A DNA stretch of 64,000 nucleotides from RPQJ01 sp963823535 (GTDB lineage Bacteria; Pseudomonadota; Gammaproteobacteria; Steroidobacterales; Steroidobacteraceae): NCBI GenBank assembly GCA_963823535.1, contig CAWGLZ010000001.1, forward strand, positions 372,001-436,000. Reading direction: 5' to 3'. This document shows positions 38,698 through 47,563 of the stretch, one piece after another. Position 1 is the stretch's first letter. The number at the start of each line of letters is the position of its first letter. Position numbers and translations under genes: made by a program. The notes under the pieces were generated by a model. It ran no database searches, was not told where the DNA came from, and saw only the letters and a list, made by a program, of their open reading frames with translations.

Positions 38698-39380
38698 CAG
38701 GATTGCCGCCTTCGGATCCTGCGACGGGGCGTCGCGACGCCCGCGGCCGGTGGCGTCTTGTCGGGATAATCGCACAGGTCCGCGATCGGGCACGCCGGGC
38801 AGTCCGGCCTGCGCGCCTTGCAGACGTAGCGGCCGTGGAGGATGAGCCAGTGGTGAGCGTCGCCCAGGTAGGCCTTCGGCACGCGTTTCACCAGAAGGTC
38901 TTCCACTGCACGGACCGTCCTGCCGGGTGCGAGACCGGTCCGGTTCGCGACCCTGAACACGTGGGTGTCGACGGCAATGGTCGGGTGTCCGAAGGCCGTG
39001 TTCAGGATCACGTTGGCAGTCTTGCGCCCGACGCCGGGCAATGCCTCGAGACTCTCGCGGTCGTCCGGCACCTGCCCGTCATGCCGTTCGACCAGGATAC
39101 GGCACGCAGCGATGATGTTGCGGGCCTTGCCCTGGTAGAGGCCGATGGACTTCACGTGCGCCGCGAGCCCCTCGACGCCGAGGTCCAGCATCGCCTCGGG
39201 CGTGCTGGCCACCTTGAACAGGCGGCGCGTGGCGACGTTCACGCTCTTGTCCGTGGCCTGCGCGGAAAGGATCACGGCGACGAGCAGCTCGAACGGCGTC
39301 GCATATTCGAGTTCCGTCTGCGGATGAGGATTGGCCGAACTCAGCCGCTCGAACATGGCCCGGCGCCGCGCCGGGCTCAT
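38697..39380 (-). CDS. nth: Endonuclease III
   Basis: Base-excision repair glycosylase/AP lyase for oxidised pyrimidines, 227 residues. The helix-hairpin-helix LPGVGRKTANVIL contains the catalytic Lys, the Asp is in VDTHVFRVANRTG, and the [4Fe-4S] cluster is CKARRPDCPACPIADLC. The ATG at 39380 overlaps the rsxE stop. A basic Arg-rich tail follows the cluster. nth behind rsxE is a standard gammaproteobacterial order. Confidence 0.96.
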   Translation of the reverse strand: MSPARRRAMFERLSSANPHPQTELEYATPFELLVAVILSAQATDKSVNVATRRLFKVASTPEAMLDLGVEGLAAHVKSIGLYQGKARNIIAACRILVERHDGQVPDDRESLEALPGVGRKTANVILNTAFGHPTIAVDTHVFRVANRTGLAPGRTVRAVEDLLVKRVPKAYLGDAHHWLILHGRYVCKARRPDCPACPIADLCDYPDKTPPAAGVATPRRRIRRRQS

Positions 39381-40060
39381 GACGCGGGCTCCGCGACCGA
39401 TGCCCCGGACGCGTGTCCCGCGCGACGGCGGGCCGACGACCACGCGTTCATCATGGCCAGCATCAGCCCGAGGAGCACGAACGCCCCGGGCGGCAGCAGG
39501 GCGAGCAGCAGGCCGTGCCGCTCCGGGAACAGGCGCCAGCCGCTCCCCGCGTCACTGCGACCGAGCAGGAGGTCCATGCCGGCGCCGAGCGAGCCGTGTC
39601 CGATCAGTTCCCGGCCAGCGCCCAGGGCCAGGAGCACCAGCAGGAAACCGAGCCCCATCGCCAGCCCATCGGCCAGTGCGTGTGCGAGCGGCTGGCGGGA
39701 CGCGAACGATTCGGCTCTCGCGAGCACGAGGCAGTTGGTGACGATCAGCGGCAGGAAGATGCCGAGCGAGTCGTGCAGGCCCGGCCACCAGCCCGACATC
39801 GCAAGCTCGACGCTGGTGACGGCGGCGGCGATCACGAGCACGAATACCGCCAGCCGGACTTCGCGGGGCAGCCACGGACCGGCGAGGGCCGCGATGGCAT
39901 TGCTGGTCACCAGCACGGCGAGCGTGGCCACGCCGAGGCCGAGGGCGTTGGCGACGGATGTGCTCACCGCCAGCAGCGGGCAGAGGCCGAGCAGCTGCAC
40001 GAGCCCGGGGTTCTGGTCGCGCAGGCCGTTGCGCAGAATGTCGCTCAGGACCATGCGCAT
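39377..40060 (-). CDS. rsxE: Electron transport complex subunit RsxE/RnfE
   Basis: Inner-membrane subunit of the Rnf/Rsx ion-pumping ferredoxin:NAD oxidoreductase. It is 227 residues with six hydrophobic helices. The blocks NPGLVQLLGLCPLLAVS and LPLIVTNCLVLARAE hold the paired cysteines of the membrane [2Fe-2S] cluster shared with RsxA. ATG at 40060 (MRMVLSDILRNGL). Three bases after rsxG. The C-terminal 20 residues are basic and extended. Confidence 0.94.
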   Translation of the reverse strand: MRMVLSDILRNGLRDQNPGLVQLLGLCPLLAVSTSVANALGLGVATLAVLVTSNAIAALAGPWLPREVRLAVFVLVIAAAVTSVELAMSGWWPGLHDSLGIFLPLIVTNCLVLARAESFASRQPLAHALADGLAMGLGFLLVLLALGAGRELIGHGSLGAGMDLLLGRSDAGSGWRLFPERHGLLLALLPPGAFVLLGLMLAMMNAWSSARRRAGHASGASVAEPAS

Positions 40061-40063
40061 ATT

Positions 40064-40723
40064 CTAGGGCGTCCCGTCGCGTGCGGCGTCAACCGCCAGG
40101 AGTTCGTCCCGATGCCGCTCGAAATAGACCAGTGCATTGCGCACGGCACCGACGATTGCCCGCGGAGTGACGGTTGCGCCCGTGAGCTGGTCGAAGTCCC
40201 CGCCGTCCTTGCGGACACGCCAGCGTTCGATCGCGGGATCGCCCAGGGCTCGACCGTCGAATACGTGGATCCAGGCCGAGCGGCGTTCTTCGATCGCGTC
40301 GCCTAGACCGGGGGTTTCCCGGTGCCCGGTGACCCTCACGCCGATCAGCCGGCCCGCGGGATCGATGGCGACCAGCAGCTGGATGGCCGCCGTATAGCCG
40401 CCGGGCGCGACGACATTGACGAGTGCTGCCACCGGCTTGCCGGCGAGCCGTACCCGGTGAACCAGCACCGGCGCCGCCGTGCCCAGGAGTTCCGCATCCC
40501 TGACCTCGATCGTGTCGGTCAGTGGATCGTTGTCGTAGCGCATGGCGCCCAGCACGCCGGTCAGCTGGGCCAGGCGCTGCGCGCGCTGCGTCGCCTCGAT
40601 CCGGGGCTGCGCCAGGTCGTGGATCCACGAGACCAGTGCCACGGCCAGCACGGTGGCGATGGCGAGCGTGGCGGCCGCACGCGCCGCCCGACGCGTCGGC
40701 GATTCAGCGCCGGGGGTGGCCAT
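40064..40723 (-). CDS. rsxG: Electron transport complex subunit RsxG/RnfG
   Basis: Membrane-anchored periplasmic subunit carrying covalent FMN, 219 residues. An N-terminal helix (LAIATVLAVALVSWI) is followed by the FMN-binding domain; FMN attaches to the second Thr of the motif in DQLTGATVTPRAIV. GYTAAIQLLVAID and HRETPGLGD are typical. It overlaps the end of rsxD by 20 bases. Confidence 0.94.
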   Translation of the reverse strand: MATPGAESPTRRAARAAATLAIATVLAVALVSWIHDLAQPRIEATQRAQRLAQLTGVLGAMRYDNDPLTDTIEVRDAELLGTAAPVLVHRVRLAGKPVAALVNVVAPGGYTAAIQLLVAIDPAGRLIGVRVTGHRETPGLGDAIEERRSAWIHVFDGRALGDPAIERWRVRKDGGDFDQLTGATVTPRAIVGAVRNALVYFERHRDELLAVDAARDGTP

Positions 40724-41666
40724 GGATCCTCGGGACGGTGTAACGGTCGAGCAGCGGTACCGCCAGGTTCATGAGCAGTACGGCGAAGGCAAGGCCGTCG
40801 GGATAGCCACCCCAGGTGCGGATGGTCCAGGTGAGCAGGCCGATGCCGGCGCCGTACACCAGCCGCCCGCGATCGCTGGTCGCCGCGGACACTGGATCGG
40901 TCGCAATGAAGAACGCGCCCAGCATCGTTGCGCCGGACGCGAGGTGGAATGCGGCGCCGGCGTGGGCGCCGGGATCGAGGGCGTGCAGGATGGTCGCGGG
41001 AACGGCGAGTCCCATGAGCATTGCGAGCGGGATGTGAAAGCGAATGATCTTGCGCAGCAGCAGGTAGGCGCCGCCCGCAAGGGCGGCCAGGTTGATCCAC
41101 TCGCCGCCCCTGGATCCGAGCGAGCCGAAGGCGGGCCCCGACAGTATTTCCTGCATCGTGTAGCTCTGGCGCAGGCCGTTGCGCAGCGTGTCGAGCGCGG
41201 TCGCGCCTGTCAGGGCGTCGAAACCCGGGCCGGGGACTGGCCAGCGCGTCATCTCCAGTGGGAAGGAGACCAGCAGTACGGCATAGCCCACCATCGCCGG
41301 GTTGAACGGGTTCTGTCCCAGCCCGCCATAGGCATGCTTGGCGAGGAGGACCGCGATCGCGGTGCCGAGCGCCGTGAGCCACCACGGGAGCAGCGGCGGT
41401 ACGCTCAATGCGATCAGCGCCGCCGTCACCAGCACGCTGCCGTCCCGCAGCGGAAGGCGGGTCGGGCGATTCTGCAACCGGAGCGCGAGGCCCTCCGAGC
41501 CCAGCGCGGTCGCGCCGGCCACTGCGATCTGCACCAGCACGCCGGGCCCGAAGACCAGTGCCTGCACGACCGTGACGGGCACCAGCGCCAGGAGCACCTG
41601 GTACATCACGCGAGGGACCGTGAAGCCGGCGACGACATGGGGAGGCGCGGAGGTCTTGAACTCCAA
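40704..41666 (-). CDS. rsxD: Electron transport complex subunit RsxD/RnfD
   Basis: NqrB-like membrane subunit with covalently bound FMN, 320 residues and about nine helices. The FMN site is in DALTGATALDTLR. FGGLGQNPF-type block reads GGLGQNPFNPAMVGYA, and TWGGYPDGLAFAVLLMN closes the protein. No ATG is available; TTG at 41666 is chosen with AGGAG ten bases upstream, overlapping the end of rsxC. The longer open frame above it is a shadow of rsxC. Confidence 0.92.
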   Translation of the reverse strand: MEFKTSAPPHVVAGFTVPRVMYQVLLALVPVTVVQALVFGPGVLVQIAVAGATALGSEGLALRLQNRPTRLPLRDGSVLVTAALIALSVPPLLPWWLTALGTAIAVLLAKHAYGGLGQNPFNPAMVGYAVLLVSFPLEMTRWPVPGPGFDALTGATALDTLRNGLRQSYTMQEILSGPAFGSLGSRGGEWINLAALAGGAYLLLRKIIRFHIPLAMLMGLAVPATILHALDPGAHAGAAFHLASGATMLGAFFIATDPVSAATSDRGRLVYGAGIGLLTWTIRTWGGYPDGLAFAVLLMNLAVPLLDRYTVPRIHGHPRR

Positions 41667-41673
41667 GGGTCCG

Positions 41674-43125
41674 CTACTCCTGCCCGGCATCGCGCGCGCG
41701 TCGCCGCGCGGCCTCGAACGACTGTCGCTCCGCCGCCGCCTGCTCTTCCCGACGCCGTTCGTGGCGCTCGAATCGCCGCCTTGCCTCCGCGGCGCGCCGG
41801 CGCTCCGCGTCGTGCAGGTCGAGCCGGCGGCGCGCGTCGTGGAAGCCTGCGACGAGCGGGAGATGACTCGGGCAGACGTAGTCGCAGCATCCGCATTCGA
41901 TGCAGTCCCGCAGCCCGTAGCGTTCGAGTCCGGCGCGGTCGTCCGTCGTGGCGGCGCGGTACAGCTGCTGCGGAAGCAGCCCGGGCGGGCACACGGTCGC
42001 GCAGTCTCCGCAGCGTATGCACGGCATCTCCTCGCCGCGACGCCCGAGGTCCGAGGAAGTCGCCGCAATGATGCAGTTCAAGCCCTTGGTGGTCGCGATG
42101 GCATCGCTCGGGAGTGCCTGCCCGGTCATGGAGCCGCCGGCGATCAGTCGTTGCGGATGGCCGCGGTAGCCCCCGCAGGCGTCGATCAGGTCGGCGATGG
42201 GCGTACCGATGCGGACCTCGACGTTGGCGGGACTGGCCACGCCACTGCCGGTCACCGTCACGATGCGGCTGACCAGGGGCCGCCCGCGATCCACGAGCTG
42301 CGCGACGGCGGCGGCCGTGCCCACGTTCTGGCAGACGACGCCGACCGCGGGTGGCAAAGCGTCGCCTGGCACCTCCCGGCCCGTCACCGATTCGATCAGC
42401 TGTCGTTCAGCCCCGAGAGGATAGACGGTCGGCAGGATCTCGAGACTGAGGCGATCGTCCGCCGTTGCCTCGAGCACGCCGGCCAGCGAGGCGGCGGCCT
42501 CGGGCTTGTCCGACTCGAGGACGATGGTGCAGTGCCGGGCGCCGCAGGCGGCCAGCATCACCCGTGCGCCCAGGACCACGTCCGCCGCCCGTGTGCGCAT
42601 CAGCACATCGTCACAGCAGATCCAGGGTTCACATTCGACGCCGTTCAGCAGCAGGAGATCGACGTCCCGTGCCCGTGCCAGCGCGAGCTTCGCGGCCGTC
42701 GGGAACGCCGCGCCGCCGAGTCCGACGATTCCCGCCTCCCCGATGCACTCGATCAATGCATCGGCATCGAGCGATGCCCACTCGACGGGGGTCAGGCCGG
42801 GATCGGCCGCCTCCAGTCCGTCGTTGTCGATGACGAGACAGGGGCCAGGGCCGGAGAGCGTCGTCCGCGTCTCGACGCCGCGCACGACTCCGGAAATCGG
42901 CGAGTGCAGTGGGGACGACCCGGGTCCGCCGGCCCGTGCGACCAATGATCCCAGGCGTACGCGGGCCCCCGGCCCGACCAGCGGTCGAGCGGCATCACCC
43001 GTGCCCTGGTCCAGCGCGAGCACCGCGACAGCGGGTGGGGACGCCACGAGCAGTGGCCGCTCGAACGGCCGGGCCTTGTGAGCCTCGAGCCCGAGTCCGG
43101 CAGGCGTCCGTGCGGAGCTGCTCAT
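41674..43125 (-). CDS. rsxC: Electron transport complex subunit RsxC/RnfC, short form
   Basis: Peripheral subunit that binds NADH and FMN, 483 residues. Seen are GEAGIVGLGGAAFPTA, LLLNGVECEPWI and GGSMTGQALP, and two ferredoxin-type cluster sites, CIRCGDCATVCPPGLLP and CIECGCCDYVCPSHLP. The last 60 residues are a charged Arg/Glu/Ala helix. It lacks the long repetitive C-terminal extension of E. coli RsxC (740 residues). The ATG at 43125 overlaps the rsxB stop. Confidence 0.94.
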   Translation of the reverse strand: MSSSARTPAGLGLEAHKARPFERPLLVASPPAVAVLALDQGTGDAARPLVGPGARVRLGSLVARAGGPGSSPLHSPISGVVRGVETRTTLSGPGPCLVIDNDGLEAADPGLTPVEWASLDADALIECIGEAGIVGLGGAAFPTAAKLALARARDVDLLLLNGVECEPWICCDDVLMRTRAADVVLGARVMLAACGARHCTIVLESDKPEAAASLAGVLEATADDRLSLEILPTVYPLGAERQLIESVTGREVPGDALPPAVGVVCQNVGTAAAVAQLVDRGRPLVSRIVTVTGSGVASPANVEVRIGTPIADLIDACGGYRGHPQRLIAGGSMTGQALPSDAIATTKGLNCIIAATSSDLGRRGEEMPCIRCGDCATVCPPGLLPQQLYRAATTDDRAGLERYGLRDCIECGCCDYVCPSHLPLVAGFHDARRRLDLHDAERRRAAEARRRFERHERRREEQAAAERQSFEAARRRARDAGQE

Positions 43126-43670
43126 CGGCCGTCCGGCGCCTCGTCCGGCACCGGTTGCGATGCGTCCGTGCAGCGCAGCTCGATGCAGTCCACGGGGCAG
43201 GGCGCGAGGCACAGTTCACAGCCCGTGCAGTGTGCCGCGATCACCGTGTGCGTGAAGCGCGGCGCACCGACGATCGCGTCCACCGGGCAGGCGGGCAGGC
43301 ACAGGGCGCAGCCGATGCAGCGCTGCTCGTCGATGAATGCCACCCGCGGCGGCATGGTCTGGCCGACCGCGGGATCGACCGGCCCCGGTTCACGATCGAG
43401 CAACGCAGCCAGTGCCGCGACGGTCGCGTCGCCGCCGGGCGGGCAGCGGTCGATCGCCGCGTCTCCGCGGGCGACCGCCTCGGCATACGGGCGGCATCCG
43501 GGGTAGCCGCACTGCCCGCACTGCGTCTGGGGCAGGAGGGCGTCGACCTGCTCGACGAGCGAGCGCGGGTCCGGCCGCAGGCGTGCCGCAGCCCAGCCGA
43601 GGGCGGCCCCGAGCGGTATTGCCAGCACTGCCGCCAGTCCAGCGGCAGGAATCAGTGTCTGGCCACTCAT
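43122..43670 (-). CDS. rsxB: Electron transport complex subunit RsxB/RnfB
   Basis: Ferredoxin-like entry point of electrons, 182 residues. A membrane anchor (LIPAAGLAAVLAIPLGAALG) is followed by the Fe-S domain CGQCGYPGCRPYAEAV, and two ferredoxin motifs CIGCALCLPACPVDAI and CTGCELCLAPCPVDCI. The ATG at 43670 overlaps the rsxA stop. All cluster cysteines are present. Confidence 0.95.
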   Translation of the reverse strand: MSGQTLIPAAGLAAVLAIPLGAALGWAAARLRPDPRSLVEQVDALLPQTQCGQCGYPGCRPYAEAVARGDAAIDRCPPGGDATVAALAALLDREPGPVDPAVGQTMPPRVAFIDEQRCIGCALCLPACPVDAIVGAPRFTHTVIAAHCTGCELCLAPCPVDCIELRCTDASQPVPDEAPDGR

Positions 43671-44248
43671 CGTCCGCCCAGCCCGCCGAAACCCATGAAC
43701 GCCAGCGCCATGAGGCCGGCGGTGACCAGTGCGATCGGCGCGCCGCGGAATGCGGCGGGAACGTCGCCGGCGTCGATCCGCTCGCGCAGCGCCGCAAACA
43801 GCAGCAGCGCGAGACCGAAGCCCGCGGCCGCTGCCGCGCCGAACACCAGCGACTCGAGGAGCCCGTGCTGCCGCTCGAGATTCAGCAGCGCGACTCCCAG
43901 CACCGCACAGTTCGTGGTGATGAGCGGCAGGAAAACGCCGAGCAACTGGTGCAGCAGTGGGCTCGTGGCACGGATCAGAAGTTCCGCGAACTGGACGGCG
44001 GCGGCGATCAGCAGGATGAACACCAGCGTCCGCAGGTAGCCGAGACCCAGTGGCTCGAGCAGCCAGTGGTAGGCGGCATAGCTCGCGCCCGAGGCGAGCG
44101 TGAGGACGAACAGTGTCGCCAGCGCCATGCCGGCCGCCGCCTCGTAGCGTCGGCTGGCGCCGACGAACGGGCACAGCCCGAGGAAATTCGTCAGGACGAA
44201 GTTGTTGACGAGGCTCGCGCCGAGCGCCAGCAGCAGCAGGTCCGTCAC
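43667..44248 (-). CDS. rsxA: Electron transport complex subunit RsxA/RnfA
   Basis: Six-helix membrane subunit of 193 residues. NNFVLTNFLGLCPFVGASR and LPLITTNCAVLGVALLN carry the cysteines for the membrane [2Fe-2S] cluster. The start is GTG at 44248, with CGGAAG upstream. First gene of rsxABCDGE, in the standard order, 34 bases after metG on the same strand. No reg genes (soxR) are nearby. Confidence 0.95.
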   Translation of the reverse strand: MTDLLLLALGASLVNNFVLTNFLGLCPFVGASRRYEAAAGMALATLFVLTLASGASYAAYHWLLEPLGLGYLRTLVFILLIAAAVQFAELLIRATSPLLHQLLGVFLPLITTNCAVLGVALLNLERQHGLLESLVFGAAAAAGFGLALLLFAALRERIDAGDVPAAFRGAPIALVTAGLMALAFMGFGGLGGR

Positions 44249-44282
44249 GGAGGTACTTCCGCCAGGCGGTGGAGTCTCGAGA

Positions 44283-46352
44283 CTACTTCACTTTCATGCC
44301 GGGCTGGGCGCCGGAATCGGGCGACAGCAGGAAGATGTCCTGGCCGCCGGGTCCCGCCGCCAGCACCATGCCCTCGGAGGTGCCGAACCTCATCTTTCGC
44401 GGTTCGAGATTGGCGACGACCACCGTCAGGCGGTCGACGAGTTGCTCCGGCGCGTACGCCTGGCGGATGCCGGCGAATACCGTACGGCGCTCGTCCCCCA
44501 GGTCCACCTCCAGCCGCAGCAGCTTGTCGGCGCCTTCCACGTGCGCGGCGGCGACGATCCTCGCGACGCGCAGGTCGATGCGCGAGAAATCGTCGATCGT
44601 CACCCGCGCCGGTTCGGCGCCCGCAGCGGCCTTCGTGGCGGGCGCAGTGGCCGGCGCTTCGGTCGCGGTCGGCGTGGCCGTCGGCGTTCCCGTGGGCTTC
44701 AGGCTTTCTGCCGCCGCCGCCAGCAATGCCTTGGTGGCCGCGGGGTCGACCCGGGTCGCCAGAGGCTCGTAGGTATTGATGGTGCGGCCGAGCAGTGGCT
44801 CGCGGATGTCCGTCCACGCCTGGTCCCCGAGGCCGAGGAACCGCTCCGCGCCGGCGGTCAGCCGGGGCACGATGGGCTTGAGGAACAGCGCGAGCACCCG
44901 GAACAGGTTCAGGCCCTGCGTGCAGACGCCCTGCACCTCGGCGGACAGGTCCGGGTTCTTCGCCATGAGCCAGGGCTTCTGCTGGTCGATGTACAGGTTC
45001 GCCCGGTCGGCGAGCAGCATGACTTCGCGCACCACGCCGGCGAGATCACGACCCTCGTATGCCTCGCCGATGCGTTCGGCGGCTGCCACGAACTCGGCGT
45101 ACAACGCGGGGTCCGGCAACCGCTCGGCGAGCCGGCCCTGGTGGCCGCGGGCGATGAACCCGGAGCAGCGGCTCGCGATGTTGACGAGCTTGCCGACCAG
45201 GTCCGAGTTGATCTTGCCGGTGAATTCCTCGAGGTTCAGGTCGAGATCGTCCACGCCGGGACCGAGGCGCGAGGCGTAGAAGTAGCGCAGGTACTCCGCC
45301 GGCAGGTGATCCAGCCAGGCGCGCGCGGTGATGAAGGTGCCGCGCGACTTGGACATCTTCTGCCCGTTCACGGTCAGGAATCCGTGGGCGTACACGGCCG
45401 TCGGCGGTCGCATGCCGGCGCCATGCAGCACCGCGGGCCAGAACAGCGTGTGGAAGTACACGATGTCCTTGCCGATGAAGTGGTACACCTCGGCGTCGGA
45501 TCCGGGTGCCCAGTAGCGTTCGAAATCGAGTCCTGTCCGCCGACACAGCTGCAGGAAGCTGCCGAGGTAACCGATCGGCGCGTCCAGCCAGACATAGAAA
45601 TACTTGTCTTTCTCGCCGGGAATCTCGAAACCGAAGTACGGCGCATCCCGGGAAATGTCCCAGTCGCGGAGCCCCGCGCTGAACCATTCTTCGAGCTTGG
45701 CGGTCACCGCGGGCTGCAGGCGCCCCGAGCCGGTCCACTCGCGCAGCATCCCCTCGAAGTCGCCCAGCCGGAAGAAGAGGTGTTCGGAGTCGCGCTGTAC
45801 CGGGGCCGCGCCGCTCACGACGGACACCGGATTCACGAGGTCGGCCGGCGTGTACGTCGCGCCGCAGCTCTCGCAGCTGTCACCGTACTGGTCGAGGGTC
45901 CCGCAGCGGGGGCAGGTCCCGCGCACGTAGCGATCCGGCAGGAACATCCGCGCCTGCTCGTCATAGGCCTGCCGGATGGTTTCGCGGCGGATGTGCCCGC
46001 CCTCGACCAGCTTGCGGTAGATCCGCTCCGTCACCTCGCGGTTCTCGTCGGAATGCGTGGTGTGGAAGTTGTCGAAGGAAACGTCGAAGTCGGCGAAGTC
46101 GCGCCGCTGGACGGCGCTCATCTGCTCGATCAGCTGCTCGGGCGAAATGCCCTCCTGTCGCGCCTTGAGCATGATCGGCGTGCCGTGCGCATCGCTCGCG
46201 CAGACGTAGAGGCAGTCGTGGCCGCGCAGTCGCTGGTAGCGTACCCAGATGTCCGTCTGTACGTACTCGACGATGTGGCCGAGGTGCGGCACGCCGTTGG
46301 CATACGGCAGGGCGCTCGTGACGAGGAGGGTGCGTCGTTCGGCTGGCTTCAT
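44283..46352 (-). CDS. metG: Methionyl-tRNA synthetase
   Basis: Charges initiator and elongator tRNA-Met. It is 689 residues. HIGH is in PYANGVPHLGHIVEY, KMSKS in GQKMSKSRGTF, and the zinc knuckle is CPRCGTLDQYGDSCESCG. A Pro/Thr/Ala-rich linker near 545-575 leads to a C-terminal tRNA-binding dimerisation domain (IDLRVARIVAAAHVEG). ATG at 46352 is preferred over a TTG at 46382. It sits ahead of rsxA on the same strand. Confidence 0.97.
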   Translation of the reverse strand: MKPAERRTLLVTSALPYANGVPHLGHIVEYVQTDIWVRYQRLRGHDCLYVCASDAHGTPIMLKARQEGISPEQLIEQMSAVQRRDFADFDVSFDNFHTTHSDENREVTERIYRKLVEGGHIRRETIRQAYDEQARMFLPDRYVRGTCPRCGTLDQYGDSCESCGATYTPADLVNPVSVVSGAAPVQRDSEHLFFRLGDFEGMLREWTGSGRLQPAVTAKLEEWFSAGLRDWDISRDAPYFGFEIPGEKDKYFYVWLDAPIGYLGSFLQLCRRTGLDFERYWAPGSDAEVYHFIGKDIVYFHTLFWPAVLHGAGMRPPTAVYAHGFLTVNGQKMSKSRGTFITARAWLDHLPAEYLRYFYASRLGPGVDDLDLNLEEFTGKINSDLVGKLVNIASRCSGFIARGHQGRLAERLPDPALYAEFVAAAERIGEAYEGRDLAGVVREVMLLADRANLYIDQQKPWLMAKNPDLSAEVQGVCTQGLNLFRVLALFLKPIVPRLTAGAERFLGLGDQAWTDIREPLLGRTINTYEPLATRVDPAATKALLAAAAESLKPTGTPTATPTATEAPATAPATKAAAGAEPARVTIDDFSRIDLRVARIVAAAHVEGADKLLRLEVDLGDERRTVFAGIRQAYAPEQLVDRLTVVVANLEPRKMRFGTSEGMVLAAGPGGQDIFLLSPDSGAQPGMKVK

Positions 46353-46450
46353 GGCGCGGGGACGGTCGGGCAGGGCGGGCAATTATGCCACGCATCCTCC
46401 GACCGGACCGGCCGGTCCCGCCGGTCCGGTCGCCTCCCCGCCGGGGGGCT

Positions 46451-47563
46451 TCAGTCCATTTCCTTGAGCTGTTCGAAGCGCTGCTTGTTGCTCGCCTGCT
46501 CGTAGGCCGAGCGACCCGAGATCAGTCCCTTGTCGAGCATCTCCTGGATGGCCGTGTCCATGGTGCGCATGCCGTGCTGCGCTCCGCTCTGCATCGTATT
46601 CTCGAGCTGGTCGAGCTTGCCCTGTCGCAGCAGGTTCGAGACCGCGGGGGTGTTGATCAGGATCTCGAGTGCCGCGACGCGCCCGCGCTTGTCGGCGCGC
46701 TGGATGAGCTGCTGCGAGATCACGCCGCGCAGGGATGTCGACAACATCGTGCGGACGTGTGCCTGCTTGTCGGAGGGAAACGCGTTGACGATGCGGTCGA
46801 CCGTCGCTGCCGCGCCGTTGGTGTGCAGCGTGCCCATCACGAGGATGCCCATCTCGGCCGCGGTCACCGCGATGCTCATCGTCTCGAGGTCGCGCAGCTC
46901 GCCCACCAGCACCACGTCCGGGTCCTCGCGCAGGGCCGAGTGCAGCGCCTCCGCGAACCCCGGGCTGTGCACGCCGACCTCGCGTTGGCTCACCAGGCAG
47001 TTCTTGCGCGGATGCACGAACTCGATCGGGTCCTCGATGGTGAGGAGGTGGCCCTTCACGCGCGTATTGATGTCGTCGATCATCGCGGCCAGGGTCGTCG
47101 ACTTGCCCGAGCCGGTCTTGCCGGTGACCAGGATCAGGCCGTTGTTCGTGCGGCAGAGGCTGCGCACCGACTCCGGCATGTTGAGCTGGTCGAGCGTGAG
47201 CGCCTTGGAGGGGATGGCGCGGAAGACGCCGCCCAGCCCGCCGATGTGACGGAACACGTTGACGCGGAAGCGCGATACACCCGGGATCGTGTAGGCAAAG
47301 TCCGCCCCGTCCTGCGCCTCGAGCCGGGCCTGCGCCCGGCGGGTCATGATCTCCGTGAGCGCCTCGCGGACCGCGTCCTGTGCAAGCGGCTCGTCGCGCA
47401 GGGTCTGCAGCTCCCCGTAGAGCCGGATGCGCGGCGGGTCCCCCGCGACGAAGTGCAGGTCCGAACCGTTCTTCGCGAGCACCTCGCGAAGGTACGTGTC
47501 GATGCGTCGCGGCGTGTGCGGCGTCTCTTCGGCTGCGGTGATTTCGCTGCCACCGGTGCTCAT
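46451..47563 (-). CDS. PilT/PilU-family type IV pilus retraction ATPase (PilU-like)
   Basis: Hexameric motor ATPase that depolymerises pili, 370 residues. Walker A is GKTGSGKSTTLAAMIDD, the Asp box is TIEDPIEFVH, Walker B is DVVLVGELRDLET and the His box is MGTLHTNGAAATVDR. KNGSDLHFVAGDPPRIR marks the N-terminal domain. The ATG at 47563 overlaps the stop of the upstream paralog (TGATG). The C-terminal tail ASNKQRFEQLKEMD is PilU-like. Which family member is the main retraction motor cannot be told from this locus. Confidence 0.9.
   Translation of the reverse strand: MSTGGSEITAAEETPHTPRRIDTYLREVLAKNGSDLHFVAGDPPRIRLYGELQTLRDEPLAQDAVREALTEIMTRRAQARLEAQDGADFAYTIPGVSRFRVNVFRHIGGLGGVFRAIPSKALTLDQLNMPESVRSLCRTNNGLILVTGKTGSGKSTTLAAMIDDINTRVKGHLLTIEDPIEFVHPRKNCLVSQREVGVHSPGFAEALHSALREDPDVVLVGELRDLETMSIAVTAAEMGILVMGTLHTNGAAATVDRIVNAFPSDKQAHVRTMLSTSLRGVISQQLIQRADKRGRVAALEILINTPAVSNLLRQGKLDQLENTMQSGAQHGMRTMDTAIQEMLDKGLISGRSAYEQASNKQRFEQLKEMD

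Noticed and set aside
44202..46505. A long + strand frame opposite metG
   Set aside because: Antisense shadow; metG on the - strand has complete class I synthetase motifs.
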